Source: Arthrobacter sp. Bz4 (GTDB taxonomy: Bacteria; Actinomycetota; Actinomycetes; Actinomycetales; Micrococcaceae). From it: DNA of 64,000 bases. Positions 29,601 through 37,207 of this stretch are shown here, in pieces. The notes beneath the pieces were generated by a model. It worked only from the letters and a program-made list of their open reading frames with translations. It was not told the DNA's origin and searched no databases. A program made the position numbers and the translations under genes. The DNA lies in NCBI RefSeq assembly GCF_003075455.1, contig NZ_QDAE01000005.1, forward strand, positions 124,001 to 188,000, given 5' to 3'. The first letter of the stretch is position 1; each line of letters opens with the position of its first letter.

Positions 29601-30524
29601 CGGGTAGGTCAGGCGATTAGACAGCGGATGGCAGAGCTGCCCTGGGCGGCTGACTTCTTCGCCCCGGGCAAGGAGTCGTTCCGAGTGGTCCCGGTCGAGC
29701 GGGCCGCGGGCCTCACCCGGGATTGCGTGATCTTTTCCCTCGGCTTCGGGCGGACCCCGCACGGCAGGGCACTGCATAACTTCGGCCAGCTGTCCGGCCC
29801 CGATGGTCGCGGTCGGTTCGTCACAGCCATGACCAGGGCGCGTCACCAACTCCACATTGTTACGTGCTTCCTCCCAACGGACCTCGACCCCACCCGGCTC
29901 GACAATGGAGCGTTGGATTTCTTCGGTCTGCTCGAGCGAGAGCTGGGGGAGGGGACCGGAGAGACCCCGGATCCGTCAGGGGAGCCCGCAGCACCGGTGA
30001 ACCCAGATCCGCTGGTCGCGGATCTGGTCAATCGACTTCGCGACCGTGGTGCCCACGTGCTGGACCACTATGACGGGGTTCTCGACATCGTCGCCACAGC
30101 AGGGTCGGCAACAGTAGGTAAGCCGTCCGACGAGTCAGGTTCCGGCATGCAAACGCCACCGATCGCTATCGAATCCGATGGGACCGAAAGGTACCGCACC
30201 ATGACGGTTCGGGAGCGAAGCAGGCTTCGCCCCCAACTCCTTGAGCGGATGGGGTGGCGGTACATGCCCCTCTGGACCATCGAGGTGTTCACCGACCCGA
30301 ACGGATGCGCTGATCTGATTGGACGCTATCTGGGGTTGCCCGAGGTGACCAGTGGACGACATTCAAACTCACAGAGCGGGACGAGCATGAGCGGAACAGG
30401 CCAGGCAAGCCACGACAGTGTCCTGCCCAAGCGCGCTGCAGAGGATGAGGCCGATTCATGGGGTGAGCGCGACGAGTCCCATGAAGCGTGGTTGAAGGAC
30501 CAGCGTCCCCCGCACTGGGACTGA
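26637..30524 (+). CDS. DUF4011-like helicase/ATPase fused to a PD-(D/E)xK-like nuclease, with altered Walker motifs
   Basis: 1295-aa soluble protein. The N-terminal ~250 residues resemble DUF4011 (HPSGLAQLLAGRRTRL, LNPALVRHLR). A superfamily 1 helicase core follows, but Walker A near residue 290 is SAPPGSGQTQTALNA, with Gln in place of the catalytic Lys, and Walker B near 820 is VIVLDAESISL instead of DEAS. Motif VI (TAMTRARHQLHIV) is kept. The C-terminal ~130 residues resemble the small endonuclease domain of DUF4011 helicases: LDIVA then IAIESDG, and RLRPQLLERMGWRYMPLW. The GTG was chosen for GGAG 6 nt upstream. It follows guaA but has a 135-bp gap. A DNA-repair or defence role is possible but unproven. 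Confidence 0.8.
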   Translation: MSVQDPGDSAGNFLLPWLKQLGAHAGADTLLHFSPASANSIDLTHAHPSGLAQLLAGRRTRLSTLLRDPGQYAAAMKAARVLRAKIYEVGTERGIDVGYLAAGTAAWRSVDDDGRSESLTAPVLLTSVSLTVHASQDDYELQLTEHARLNPALVRHLRSAQGVSFDPESVAKLAYGTARFDPLPVLDKLRALTEGVRGMAIEHHLLVSTFADLADVADDPAIRSDHPVLAALVDAAKEGQPAPAAPDAPELATPIDERLPADELLIRDADSAQQQVLDQIIQGRSLVVSAPPGSGQTQTALNAVAALAEQGKSVLVVAERRGTLNEVVQELDTLNLGSLVLQLNANINEQQLKDQLIRAIVRNEKATRPELDGLHQTLVDHRHQLQDHVRSLHNVRSRWGCSPYQAMQSLAELTSLNPSPATTVRLLRSVMDSIPDRAELAGRLRRAAELGSFSASAVESPWYGAKLLNRKETERAHELAVDLARDIPLLREKVLRVADHSQISLGGSFTEWGEQLELLAAVRASLDKFTPDIFDRPVTDLITATASSSWRRERAIEMSSMTRSRLRRVAKEYVRPGVHIADLHTSLVEVQQQRTLWTRYATTERHPSVPTGLAEINNFHHKIRRELDELTKVLATTPGHVDLAAMPLEELGQRLAELARDRQTLATLPERTLLLDEMRERGLGELLDDLARREVSARQVGSELELAWWQSALDAMISGDDYLAMSDGESLRRLEADYRLADNAHIASGPGRLRFALAERWRTALAAHPAEAEKLRELLRTGTLDLAGLSAQDDDLVTALMPVWAASPLMLPMVLPADKTFDAVIVLDAESISLQSAVPALARATQVIAFGDDRLGGPQSFSVGAGAESPQEADQLNSAYSALSGIFPTSPLSVVYRGVDKALTGYLSDTFYDGRLSRLPHGSEVSGTGRALTVDYLPDGTGMPSADQAGVESVAAEVSRVVELVFEHIRRRPSSSLAVVTASARHAGRVGQAIRQRMAELPWAADFFAPGKESFRVVPVERAAGLTRDCVIFSLGFGRTPHGRALHNFGQLSGPDGRGRFVTAMTRARHQLHIVTCFLPTDLDPTRLDNGALDFFGLLERELGEGTGETPDPSGEPAAPVNPDPLVADLVNRLRDRGAHVLDHYDGVLDIVATAGSATVGKPSDESGSGMQTPPIAIESDGTERYRTMTVRERSRLRPQLLERMGWRYMPLWTIEVFTDPNGCADLIGRYLGLPEVTSGRHSNSQSGTSMSGTGQASHDSVLPKRAAEDEADSWGERDESHEAWLKDQRPPHWD

Positions 30525-30582
30525 TGGTCCTGACTGGCAGCCCTGGCAGCCGAACCAAGGACGCCGTGCGCTAGCGCAATGT

Positions 30583-30631
30583 CCTCGCCCGTGCCCTCGC
30601 CCGTGCCCTAACTCGATGGTCTAACTCGATG
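30583..30631. repeat. Two short tandem duplications in the intergenic gap
   Basis: CCTCGCCCGTGC occurs twice head to tail (30583-30594 and 30595-30606), followed at once by CTAACTCGATG twice with a 13-bp period (30608 and 30621). The second unit abuts the stop of the SAF-domain gene. These look like slippage products; no hairpin is formed. Confidence 0.6.
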
Positions 30632-30633
30632 TC

Positions 30634-31335
30634 CTAGCCGGGTGGTGCGCCGGTCAGCACCAGATGAACGTTGCCGGTGCTGGTGGCGCCCGCCAGGGCT
30701 GCGGCGTCTGCCGGTGCTGCGGCAACCACCACGAGCCCTTCGCTCTCAGAGTTGCCCGGCCAGACGCCCGATGGGCCGCTGCTGGGGGCAGCCGAGGTCC
30801 ACAGCACCGGCAAACCCCGAGCCAGCACGGTTGTGTCACCAGGTACGTCGAAGCCATTCCCCGTGCTGAGCACAACTTCCACATAGTGGCCGGGGGACAG
30901 CAGCTGGACCGTTGACGGGTCCGACGGGCGTAAGGGTACCGCGACGGTGCCTGCGGGTGCGCCGGTGAGCAGCCCTGATCCGACAAAGGCGGTGGGGGTG
31001 AGAACGAAGCCGTGCGGCAGGGGAGTGGCGAGCTGTTCACCCACTACTTCGCTCGGGTCGGCGAAGGACGCGGACATGACCGCCTCGGCCGGCAGTTCAA
31101 CAATGGTCAGGTGGGCGGCAGTGAGAACGGTACCCACCGGGAGATCTGCCGCCGCCGCAACAACGCCGACGCGGGTCTGCTCGGGAGGGATCAACGCCTC
31201 CACGGCCACTGCCGTGGCCAGGCAGAACAGCATTGCTGCCAGGAGCCTGCGGTTTCGGAACACGAACCGCCCGACGCGGTGCGAGGATTCCCCGGCTCGT
31301 TGGGGGTGCCGTGGTGGATGTTTGCCAAGGGCCAT
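30634..31335 (-). CDS. SAF domain protein, CpaB/RcpC-like
   Basis: 233-aa protein with one N-terminal transmembrane helix (RLLAAMLFCLATAVAVEAL) and an extracytoplasmic SAF domain (VVAAAADLPVGTVLTAAHL, then PLPHGFVLTPTAF). This is the layout of CpaB/RcpC, a periplasmic part of Flp/Tad pilus machines. No other tad or cpa gene is in the window, so it may act elsewhere in the envelope. TAACGT ends 6 nt before this ATG on the minus strand, which favours it over an upstream TTG and suggests a leaderless mRNA. Confidence 0.82.
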   Translation of the reverse strand: MALGKHPPRHPQRAGESSHRVGRFVFRNRRLLAAMLFCLATAVAVEALIPPEQTRVGVVAAAADLPVGTVLTAAHLTIVELPAEAVMSASFADPSEVVGEQLATPLPHGFVLTPTAFVGSGLLTGAPAGTVAVPLRPSDPSTVQLLSPGHYVEVVLSTGNGFDVPGDTTVLARGLPVLWTSAAPSSGPSGVWPGNSESEGLVVVAAAPADAAALAGATSTGNVHLVLTGAPPG

Positions 31336-31427
31336 CCACAAACGTTAGAACCGCTTTGGCAGCACGAGGGGCGCTTCGCCTGCTATGTGGATAAAGCCAG
31401 TGTGGCAGACGGTGTTCAGCGGTGTCC

Positions 31428-31781
31428 CTAGCTGGCGGCCGCGGTGGTCTTTGTCGCCGGTGCTGACTTGGTGGGGGCCGGGGAGGCGTCCTTGCCCGGG
31501 CCTGTGGTGCTCGGTTTGTTCTCGGAGCTGCTGGATGACGATTCAGAACCCGAGCCGGTGGACGCGACGGAATTGCTCGCACCGACGTCGACTGACTTCT
31601 TGCTGTCGCGGGAATCATTGCGGTAGAAACCGGACCCCTTAAAGACAACTCCCACGCTGTTGAACTTTTTCCGAAGCGATCCGTCGCATTCAGGGCAGAC
31701 GGTCAGGGAGTTATCGGAGAAGGCCTGGTGAATGTCGAAAGCGTGTTCGCAGTCTCTGCAGGCGTATGCGTAAGTAGGCAA
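31428..31781 (-). CDS. FmdB family zinc-ribbon protein
   Basis: 117-aa protein. The N-terminus PTYAYACRDCEHAFDIHQ and VCPECDGSLRKKFNSVGV form the FmdB/CxxC-SSSS zinc ribbon with two CxxC knuckles. VVFKGSGFYRND is typical. The rest is a disordered Ser/Thr/Pro/Ala-rich tail of about 60 residues. The TTG start follows AGGAGGA at ideal spacing; a longer reading has no site. The function of the family is unknown, although some members regulate amidase or formamidase genes. Confidence 0.85.
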   Translation of the reverse strand: MPTYAYACRDCEHAFDIHQAFSDNSLTVCPECDGSLRKKFNSVGVVFKGSGFYRNDSRDSKKSVDVGASNSVASTGSGSESSSSSSENKPSTTGPGKDASPAPTKSAPATKTTAAAS

Positions 31782-31874
31782 GAAAATCCTCCTGGACAAG
31801 CTGTGTTCTTGGGGATCGGTCACCCAAGTCGGTTCGACTGGCACTCTAAGGTCCCGAGTGCTAAGTCTACACCG

Positions 31875-32510
31875 CTACGCTGCAGGGCTCAGCCGGTGGA
31901 ACGCGGAGGGGGTGAACGCGCCGCTGAGCGGCATGTCGAGTTCGGTCTTGGCAAGCGACCGCTTCGGTAACAGTTCGTGTTCATAGAGATATGCTGCCGC
32001 CGGGAGGTCCGGCACCACCGTCCGTGCCTGGGCAAGGAACCGATCGTAGTAGCCGCCGCCCTGTCCCAGGCGGGTGCCGGTGTGGTCGACCGCCAGTCCT
32101 GGCACCAAAACGAGGGAGGGCAAGCCATGACGGTCCAGTAGCTCGGAAAAGCTGAAGCGTTCACCTACAGGTTCCATCAGGGGCGCGCGAGGGCTGCGGC
32201 GCAGTTCGGCGTCGGCGCTCCACTGGCACCAGGACAGCTGATAGTCAGGCTCGCAGATCGGCACGACGACGTCGTATCCGTCGCGGTTTAACGCGTCAAG
32301 GAGCCGCGCGGTCCCTGGTTCAGGGTCCATTGATAGGTAGGCGGCGATCAAACCGCCGTGGGGGCCTGACGATGCCTGCAGCCGTTGTCGGACCTGCTGA
32401 GCCAGGCCAGCAGCCGAGCGGAGACGCTCTTCGTTGGACATTTCTCGGCGCCTGGAACGAAAGAACTGCCTGGCATTTTGCTTTTCCGCCGCCGTCGTAG
32501 TGTGTCCCAT
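31875..32510 (-). CDS. 5-formyltetrahydrofolate cyclo-ligase
   Basis: Converts 5-formyl-THF to 5,10-methenyl-THF with ATP, returning a storage folate to the one-carbon pool. 211 aa. The family signature VDHTGTRLGQGGGYYDRFLA is present, as is the N-terminal FFRSRRREMS region. TAGTGT lies 8 nt before the ATG with no Shine-Dalgarno. It lies upstream of fmdB on the same strand and divergent from galU, a common actinobacterial arrangement. Confidence 0.93.
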   Translation of the reverse strand: MGHTTTAAEKQNARQFFRSRRREMSNEERLRSAAGLAQQVRQRLQASSGPHGGLIAAYLSMDPEPGTARLLDALNRDGYDVVVPICEPDYQLSWCQWSADAELRRSPRAPLMEPVGERFSFSELLDRHGLPSLVLVPGLAVDHTGTRLGQGGGYYDRFLAQARTVVPDLPAAAYLYEHELLPKRSLAKTELDMPLSGAFTPSAFHRLSPAA

Positions 32511-32598
32511 ACCGGCACACACTACCGAAACCGACCACTGTTAGCCTCCCGCAGCCAAATGTCGCTATAAGCGGACTGACGTTATGTAGGGTGGTGTC

Positions 32599-33495
32599 AT
32601 GAGCTCACGAGTGAACAAGGCTGTCATCCCCGCTGCGGGACTTGGCACGCGGTTTCTTCCCGCCACGAAGGCGATGCCCAAAGAAATGCTTCCGGTAGTC
32701 GACAAGCCGGCGATCCAGTATGTGGTCGAAGAAGCAGTCCATGCCGGTATGACCGACATTCTGATGATCACCGGACGCAACAAGCGTTCGCTGGAGGACC
32801 ACTTCGACCGGGTGCCATTTATCGAGCAGACCCTCGAGGCGAAGGGCGATCACGAAAAGCTCGCCGCGGTCCGTCGTCCATCGGAGCTCGGGGATATCCA
32901 CTACCTCCGCCAAGGCGACCCGAAGGGTCTCGGACACGCAGTGCTCCGTGCGAAGCTTCACGTCGGCAACGAGCCATTCGCCGTCCTGCTCGGCGATGAC
33001 CTGATCGACGAGCGAGATGTTCTCCTCAAGACCATGATCGAGGTACAGGAAAAGACCGGTGGGTCAGTGATCGCGCTGATCGAGGTTGACCCTGAGCAGA
33101 TCAGCGCCTACGGCTGCGCCGACATTTCAGCCATCGACGGCGAAGAGTATGTTCGGGTCAGCGAACTGGTGGAGAAGCCAGCAATTGACGAAGCTCCATC
33201 GAACCTGGCAGTCATCGGTCGCTATGTCCTGCACCCGCGGGTCTTCGACGTTCTGGAAACCACCGGCCCCGGCCGCGGCGGTGAAATCCAGCTGACCGAT
33301 GCGCTGCAGACTCTTGCCTCTGCCGACGGCGAAGGATCAGGCGTATACGGAGTGGTGTTCCGTGGACGCCGGTATGACACGGGAGACAAGCTCAGCTACA
33401 TCAAGGCCGTGGTCACCCTCGCGTCGGAGCGTGAGGATCTCGGCCCAGACCTCCAGGACTGGTTGAAGAGCTTCACCAACAACCTCAACGGCTAG
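32599..33495 (+). CDS. galU: UTP-glucose-1-phosphate uridylyltransferase
   Basis: Makes UDP-glucose for cell-wall, glycan and galactose metabolism. 298 aa, normal length. The nucleotide-binding motif is AAGLGTRFLPATKAMPKEML, followed by VDKPAIQYVVEEA and GHAVLRAK; VSELVEKP and GRYVLHP are also conserved. TAGGGT ends 6 nt before the ATG and there is no Shine-Dalgarno, so it is probably leaderless. Confidence 0.97.
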   Translation: MSSRVNKAVIPAAGLGTRFLPATKAMPKEMLPVVDKPAIQYVVEEAVHAGMTDILMITGRNKRSLEDHFDRVPFIEQTLEAKGDHEKLAAVRRPSELGDIHYLRQGDPKGLGHAVLRAKLHVGNEPFAVLLGDDLIDERDVLLKTMIEVQEKTGGSVIALIEVDPEQISAYGCADISAIDGEEYVRVSELVEKPAIDEAPSNLAVIGRYVLHPRVFDVLETTGPGRGGEIQLTDALQTLASADGEGSGVYGVVFRGRRYDTGDKLSYIKAVVTLASEREDLGPDLQDWLKSFTNNLNG

Positions 33496-33505
33496 CCTGT
33501 ACCCA

Positions 33506-34186
33506 GTGAGCGGGCAATTCACCTGGCCGGTGACCCTTGAGACCGACGATCTGGTCCTCAGGCCCGTTCGTTTTCGAGACAAGCGGGAATGGTCGGCGGT
33601 CAGGCAGCGCAACGCTGACTGGTTGGCGCCTTGGGAGGCATCAAATCCCGCCCCGGGCGGCTACCTGCCGAGTTACACCGAGATGGTCCGGTCGTTAAAG
33701 AAACAGGCACGGAGCGGCTCCGCGTTACCTTTTCTGATCACTGAACGCAGCTCTCACCTCCGGGAGACCGCCATTGTCGGCCAACTCACGGTTTCGACGA
33801 TCGTTTGGGGGTCGGCGATGAGCGCCACTCTCGGCTACTGGGTGGACCGGCAGCGCGCCGGCCAGGGCATCGCCCCCACCGCAGTTGCCCTGGTGACCGA
33901 CTACTGCTTCCGGAGCCTGGGACTCCACCGGATGGAAATCAACATCCGGCCGGAAAATTCGGCGAGTCTACGGGTCGTCGAGAAACTGGGATTCCGGGAC
34001 GAAGGGCTGCGCGAGAGTTACCTGCACATTGCCGGTCGATGGGCTGACCATCGCAGCTTCGCGCTGACCCACGACGAGGTCCCCGACGGGCTACTGGCAC
34101 GCTGGAAAAACCAGGTGGCCCGTAGCCACCGGGACACGGCAATTCACCAACCCGGGGACGACACACCGCCGGCAATACTCACCTGA
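33506..34186 (+). CDS. GNAT family N-acetyltransferase (RimJ/RimL-like)
   Basis: 226-aa acetyltransferase. DLVLRPVRFRDKREWSAVR at the N-terminus, LGYWVDRQRAGQGIAPTAVA as the acetyl-CoA pyrophosphate loop, and HRMEINIRPENSASLRVVEK then LGFRDEG identify the RimJ-like branch, which acetylates ribosomal protein N-termini or other amines. It starts 10 bp after galU, but TAGCCT lies 7 nt before the GTG, so it may also be transcribed on its own. Confidence 0.92.
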   Translation: MSGQFTWPVTLETDDLVLRPVRFRDKREWSAVRQRNADWLAPWEASNPAPGGYLPSYTEMVRSLKKQARSGSALPFLITERSSHLRETAIVGQLTVSTIVWGSAMSATLGYWVDRQRAGQGIAPTAVALVTDYCFRSLGLHRMEINIRPENSASLRVVEKLGFRDEGLRESYLHIAGRWADHRSFALTHDEVPDGLLARWKNQVARSHRDTAIHQPGDDTPPAILT

Positions 34187-34214
34187 TCGGGGTAAACAAC
34201 CTACGGTTTTAGAC

Positions 34215-35234
34215 GTGGACTTCTCTATGAACAGCTCGGTGGTGCTCGCCGCTATTGTTGGCCTCTGGCTGATCTGGGTTGCCCCCTACGTTCTTCGTAT
34301 CCGCCGCCCGGCCCTGTTGGTTGAGCCGGTGGCCACCTCCGCCCTAGTTTCATCAGCAACAGCCGAGAGCAAAGTCTCTCAGGGGAGCATTATGGAAATG
34401 TCCGGCCACACTACCGACGCCGCTGGCACCATGGGCGGCGGAGCAGCCCCCAAGGCATACTCGCCCCAGGGCCGGCTCACCATCCGGCGCGGGCGCGGCT
34501 CCATTGCGGCCATCGCTGCTGTAGCGCTTCTAGCGGCCGTCGTCTGCATACCTCTCGCAGTCCTGTCCCTGATACCAGCACTGGTACCTGCTGGAGCCTT
34601 CGTGCTGTTCCTGCTTGCGGTAGCAGGACTCCGGGTCCTCGCTGTCCGCGATCGGCGTCGTAAGGTCGAGGCGGCATTCGCAGACGCCATGTCACACCGG
34701 ACGACTGACCTGCCTCCCCGGGCACAAGCGTTCGCCGCCCCGGCTGTTCCCGCCCCGCGGCGGGAGACCAACCTCTTCGACGCCGAAACAACGGGCCCCG
34801 CAGCAGAGAGCTCTCCCAACGAGCAGGGGTCGACGACGGGCACAACCGGTACCGCAAACCTGACGGCCATCGAACTGCGCCAGGCGGCCCTGGCCGTCGC
34901 CGCCAGTGCCACCGTTACGGAAGCAGCCAGCGTTGATCCCCACAGTTCCGTCTCACCTGACGCTGAGGCGACTACCGAATCCGCAGGAACACCCTGGGAG
35001 CCCGTTGAGGTGCCCAAGCCGATGTATGTTGCAGCCGCAAAGGCACAGCGGCAGGCTCCAGCCCCACTGGAGCTCCCTGCTGTTCCGAAGGCACAGGCCA
35101 AAACGACCCTGAAACAAGGAGCAGCTGCGCCGGCAGTAGCCAGTCCTGACACGTCATCGGGAAGCAACTCAACCGCCAACCCCACCACTGGCAGGATGAA
35201 CCTGGATGACGTCCTACAGCGTCGTCGGGCCTGA
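34215..35234 (+). CDS. Hypothetical membrane protein with disordered C-terminal half
   Basis: 339 aa. One helix at the N-terminus (VVLAAIVGLWLIWVAPYVL) and a hydrophobic hairpin near residues 95-145 (SIAAIAAVALLAAVVCIPLA and PAGAFVLFLLAVAGLRVLAV) are followed by about 180 Ala/Thr/Pro-rich residues without clear fold. I do not recognise the family. TACGGT lies 7 nt before the GTG, indicating a leaderless mRNA. The 3' end overlaps the APH-fold gene by 29 bp. Confidence 0.75.
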   Translation: MDFSMNSSVVLAAIVGLWLIWVAPYVLRIRRPALLVEPVATSALVSSATAESKVSQGSIMEMSGHTTDAAGTMGGGAAPKAYSPQGRLTIRRGRGSIAAIAAVALLAAVVCIPLAVLSLIPALVPAGAFVLFLLAVAGLRVLAVRDRRRKVEAAFADAMSHRTTDLPPRAQAFAAPAVPAPRRETNLFDAETTGPAAESSPNEQGSTTGTTGTANLTAIELRQAALAVAASATVTEAASVDPHSSVSPDAEATTESAGTPWEPVEVPKPMYVAAAKAQRQAPAPLELPAVPKAQAKTTLKQGAAAPAVASPDTSSGSNSTANPTTGRMNLDDVLQRRRA

Positions 35235-36489
35235 TTCTTCCCATCCAAGGCAGGGGGCCGAGGCGGCCCAACTGCGTTTGCTTGAGGGAGACGCCGTGGC
35301 TGAGCCACTTCGCCTCGCACTCGCGACGTTAGGACGACGACCCACTCACTGGTCACTGGAACAGGTTCACCACCGTCCCGGGGCCGGGGCAACCGGAATA
35401 TATCAGGTGCAGGCGGAAGCCGAAAACGGCGAACTCACCACAGATTTTCTATGCGTCAGTACCGCGTCACTACCTGCCGACATCCCCGCAACGGTGCAGC
35501 TCAGCGGACCCGACGACACCACGTTAACGGTGTGGCTACACCCTAACGATCCGCTGCTACCCGGGCTGCCGTGGGCGTGCGATGCCCGAAAAGTGGGCGA
35601 AGCACTGTTCCTGGACAGCCAATTAACCGGGTCGTTACCGGAGGGCGTTCCGGTGCTGGCGACGGTCAGCTACCGTCCCCTCAGGCGGGCAGTCCTCACC
35701 GCAGATCTGGCCGGCCAGCGGCGTTATCTGAAGGTTCTCCGGGCCGGTCAAGCAGCTCAACTCGCCGCACGTCATCAAATGCTCAGGGCGGCGGCGATAC
35801 CCGCCCCGTCACTCATCGACGTTCCGGCACCCGATGTGCTGGCGATGCACCCAGCTGCCGGCACCCCGCTTGCTGAACAACTCATGCGCGACGGTGCGGA
35901 GTCGCTGAGCCCGAAGACCCTGGTCGAGTTGCTGCGCCGGCTGCCAGCCGAAGCGATGCAGCTGCCGGAGCGGCCAGCCTGGTCGGCACGGGTCCGCGAC
36001 TACGCCAAGGGAGCTACCGCCGTCCTACCGGGCGAAGCGACACGAATCTCGGAACTCGCCGAACGGGTGCACAGTCTCGTTTCATCAAGCCCTGCCGGCC
36101 CCAAAGTCCCGTCGCACGGCGACTTCTATGAAGGGAATCTGTTGGTTTCGGGCGGCAACGTGTCAGGTCTATTGGACGTTGACGCGCTGGGCCCCGGGTA
36201 CCTGGTGGACGACCTGGCCTGCTTCATCGGGCATCTCGCGGTCTTACCGGCCCTGGACAGCCGTTACCAGCATGTCCCCGCGGCTCTCAACCGGTTCCTG
36301 GCAGTATTCGACGACGAAGTGAACCCGGCCGCCCTTCGTGGCCGTGCTGCAGGCGTGGCGCTCACTTTGGTGGCCGGCGCCAAACACAGGGCGACCACCG
36401 CGGATCCGACGTCCTGGAGAGCCGACGCCCTGAAGCGGCTCTCCATCGCGGAGACCCTCGCCAACGAAGCGTTGACGCTTGAAAGCTGA
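35206..36489 (+). CDS. Aminoglycoside phosphotransferase (APH)-fold kinase
   Basis: 427 aa. The catalytic Brenner motif is SHGDFYEGNLLV (H-G-D...N) and the metal-binding motif is GLLDVDALGPGYLVDDLACF, the two hallmarks of the APH/ChoK kinase fold. The ATP-binding N-lobe is divergent. The substrate is unknown: the family includes maltokinase, choline and homoserine kinases as well as antibiotic kinases, and nothing here points to resistance. It is coupled by overlap to the upstream membrane protein. Confidence 0.82.
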   Translation: MTSYSVVGPDSSHPRQGAEAAQLRLLEGDAVAEPLRLALATLGRRPTHWSLEQVHHRPGAGATGIYQVQAEAENGELTTDFLCVSTASLPADIPATVQLSGPDDTTLTVWLHPNDPLLPGLPWACDARKVGEALFLDSQLTGSLPEGVPVLATVSYRPLRRAVLTADLAGQRRYLKVLRAGQAAQLAARHQMLRAAAIPAPSLIDVPAPDVLAMHPAAGTPLAEQLMRDGAESLSPKTLVELLRRLPAEAMQLPERPAWSARVRDYAKGATAVLPGEATRISELAERVHSLVSSSPAGPKVPSHGDFYEGNLLVSGGNVSGLLDVDALGPGYLVDDLACFIGHLAVLPALDSRYQHVPAALNRFLAVFDDEVNPAALRGRAAGVALTLVAGAKHRATTADPTSWRADALKRLSIAETLANEALTLES

Positions 36490-36518
36490 CTGATTGTGAG
36501 AGGTCTCTCATAATCAGT
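36489..36518. promoter_or_regulatory. Long dyad at the 3' end of the APH-fold gene (terminator or operator)
   Basis: ACTGATTGTGAGA, a 4-nt GGTC loop and TCTCATAATCAGT form a 13-bp stem with one G-T pair. There is no following T-run. It contains TCTCAT, and TCTCAC follows 22 bp later. The same hexamer is directly repeated upstream of the related secreted-protein gene at 39882, so the dyad may be a regulator site as well as, or instead of, a terminator. Confidence 0.5.
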
Positions 36519-36591
36519 TCCTCCTCGTCTCACAAACGCCGTGCACAGTAGTTGTACAACCAGTTACTGAGGATCCCGAAAGGACCCCACC

Positions 36592-37011
36592 GTGCAGAAG
36601 CGAAACATCTGGATCGCCACCGGCTCACTCAGCGTTATGGCCCTTGGCCTTGGGGTTGCCGTCGCGGACAGTAACCACGCCCCTCGCGATCTTGGCTCCA
36701 GTATCAACCGGTCCAGCGACGATGGGGCCGCCACCAAAGACCGGGCGAACGGCAGCACCAGCCCGGGCGACGACGTCGGGAACGCTACGACCGTCGACTC
36801 CGACAGGCTGACACCCTCGCCAGCCCCTTCGCCCACTCCGAAGGCCGTTGAATCCTCAGCGCCCAGTGCCGCAAGTGCTCCGTCTGTCTCGACCCCCGCA
36901 GCACCGGCACCCGTCCTGGTTCCGGCCCCAGCCCCGGTTCAGCCACCTGTGGTCTCGGGGAATTCGGGCTACTCGGCCCCCAGCGCTGTGTCGGCGTCAA
37001 GTGGGGAATGA
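36592..37011 (+). CDS. Small secreted Ala/Pro/Ser-rich protein, paralogue A
   Basis: 139 aa with an N-terminal signal-like helix (IWIATGSLSVMALGLGVAVA) and a disordered tail rich in Pro, Ala, Ser and Thr. Just after the likely cleavage site is NHAPRDLGSSINRS. A second small secreted protein on the other side of the adjacent two-component system has EPADLGSSFTQT at the same place, so the two appear related. The GTG follows AAAGGA by about 8 nt. Function unknown; an envelope role linked to the two-component system is inferred from position only. Confidence 0.65.
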   Translation: MQKRNIWIATGSLSVMALGLGVAVADSNHAPRDLGSSINRSSDDGAATKDRANGSTSPGDDVGNATTVDSDRLTPSPAPSPTPKAVESSAPSAASAPSVSTPAAPAPVLVPAPAPVQPPVVSGNSGYSAPSAVSASSGE

Positions 37012-37056
37012 CCAAATTCTGTCTGGCCCTAAAGAAGGTTGGCCAGCCCTCAAGCC

Positions 37057-37095
37057 GGGATTCCGGAGTGTTCGCCCCAAGCATTCCGGAATCCC
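37057..37095. terminator. Bidirectional terminator-like hairpin
   Basis: GGGATTCCGGAGTG, an 11-nt loop and CATTCCGGAATCCC form a 14-bp stem with one wobble pair. Outer arms AAGGTT and AACCTT (37035 and 37096) can extend it. It sits between the end of the secreted-protein gene and the end of the convergent response-regulator gene, so it can serve both. Confidence 0.6.
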
Positions 37096-37207
37096 AACCT
37101 TGCTGACGGTTTGATCAGTCAGCGGTGTTGGCGGTGCGGTCCCGACATGTCCGGTACTGCCGCCGCTCCTTTTCCCATGGCGGCGCAGAGCAGGTGACAG
37201 TGGCGGA

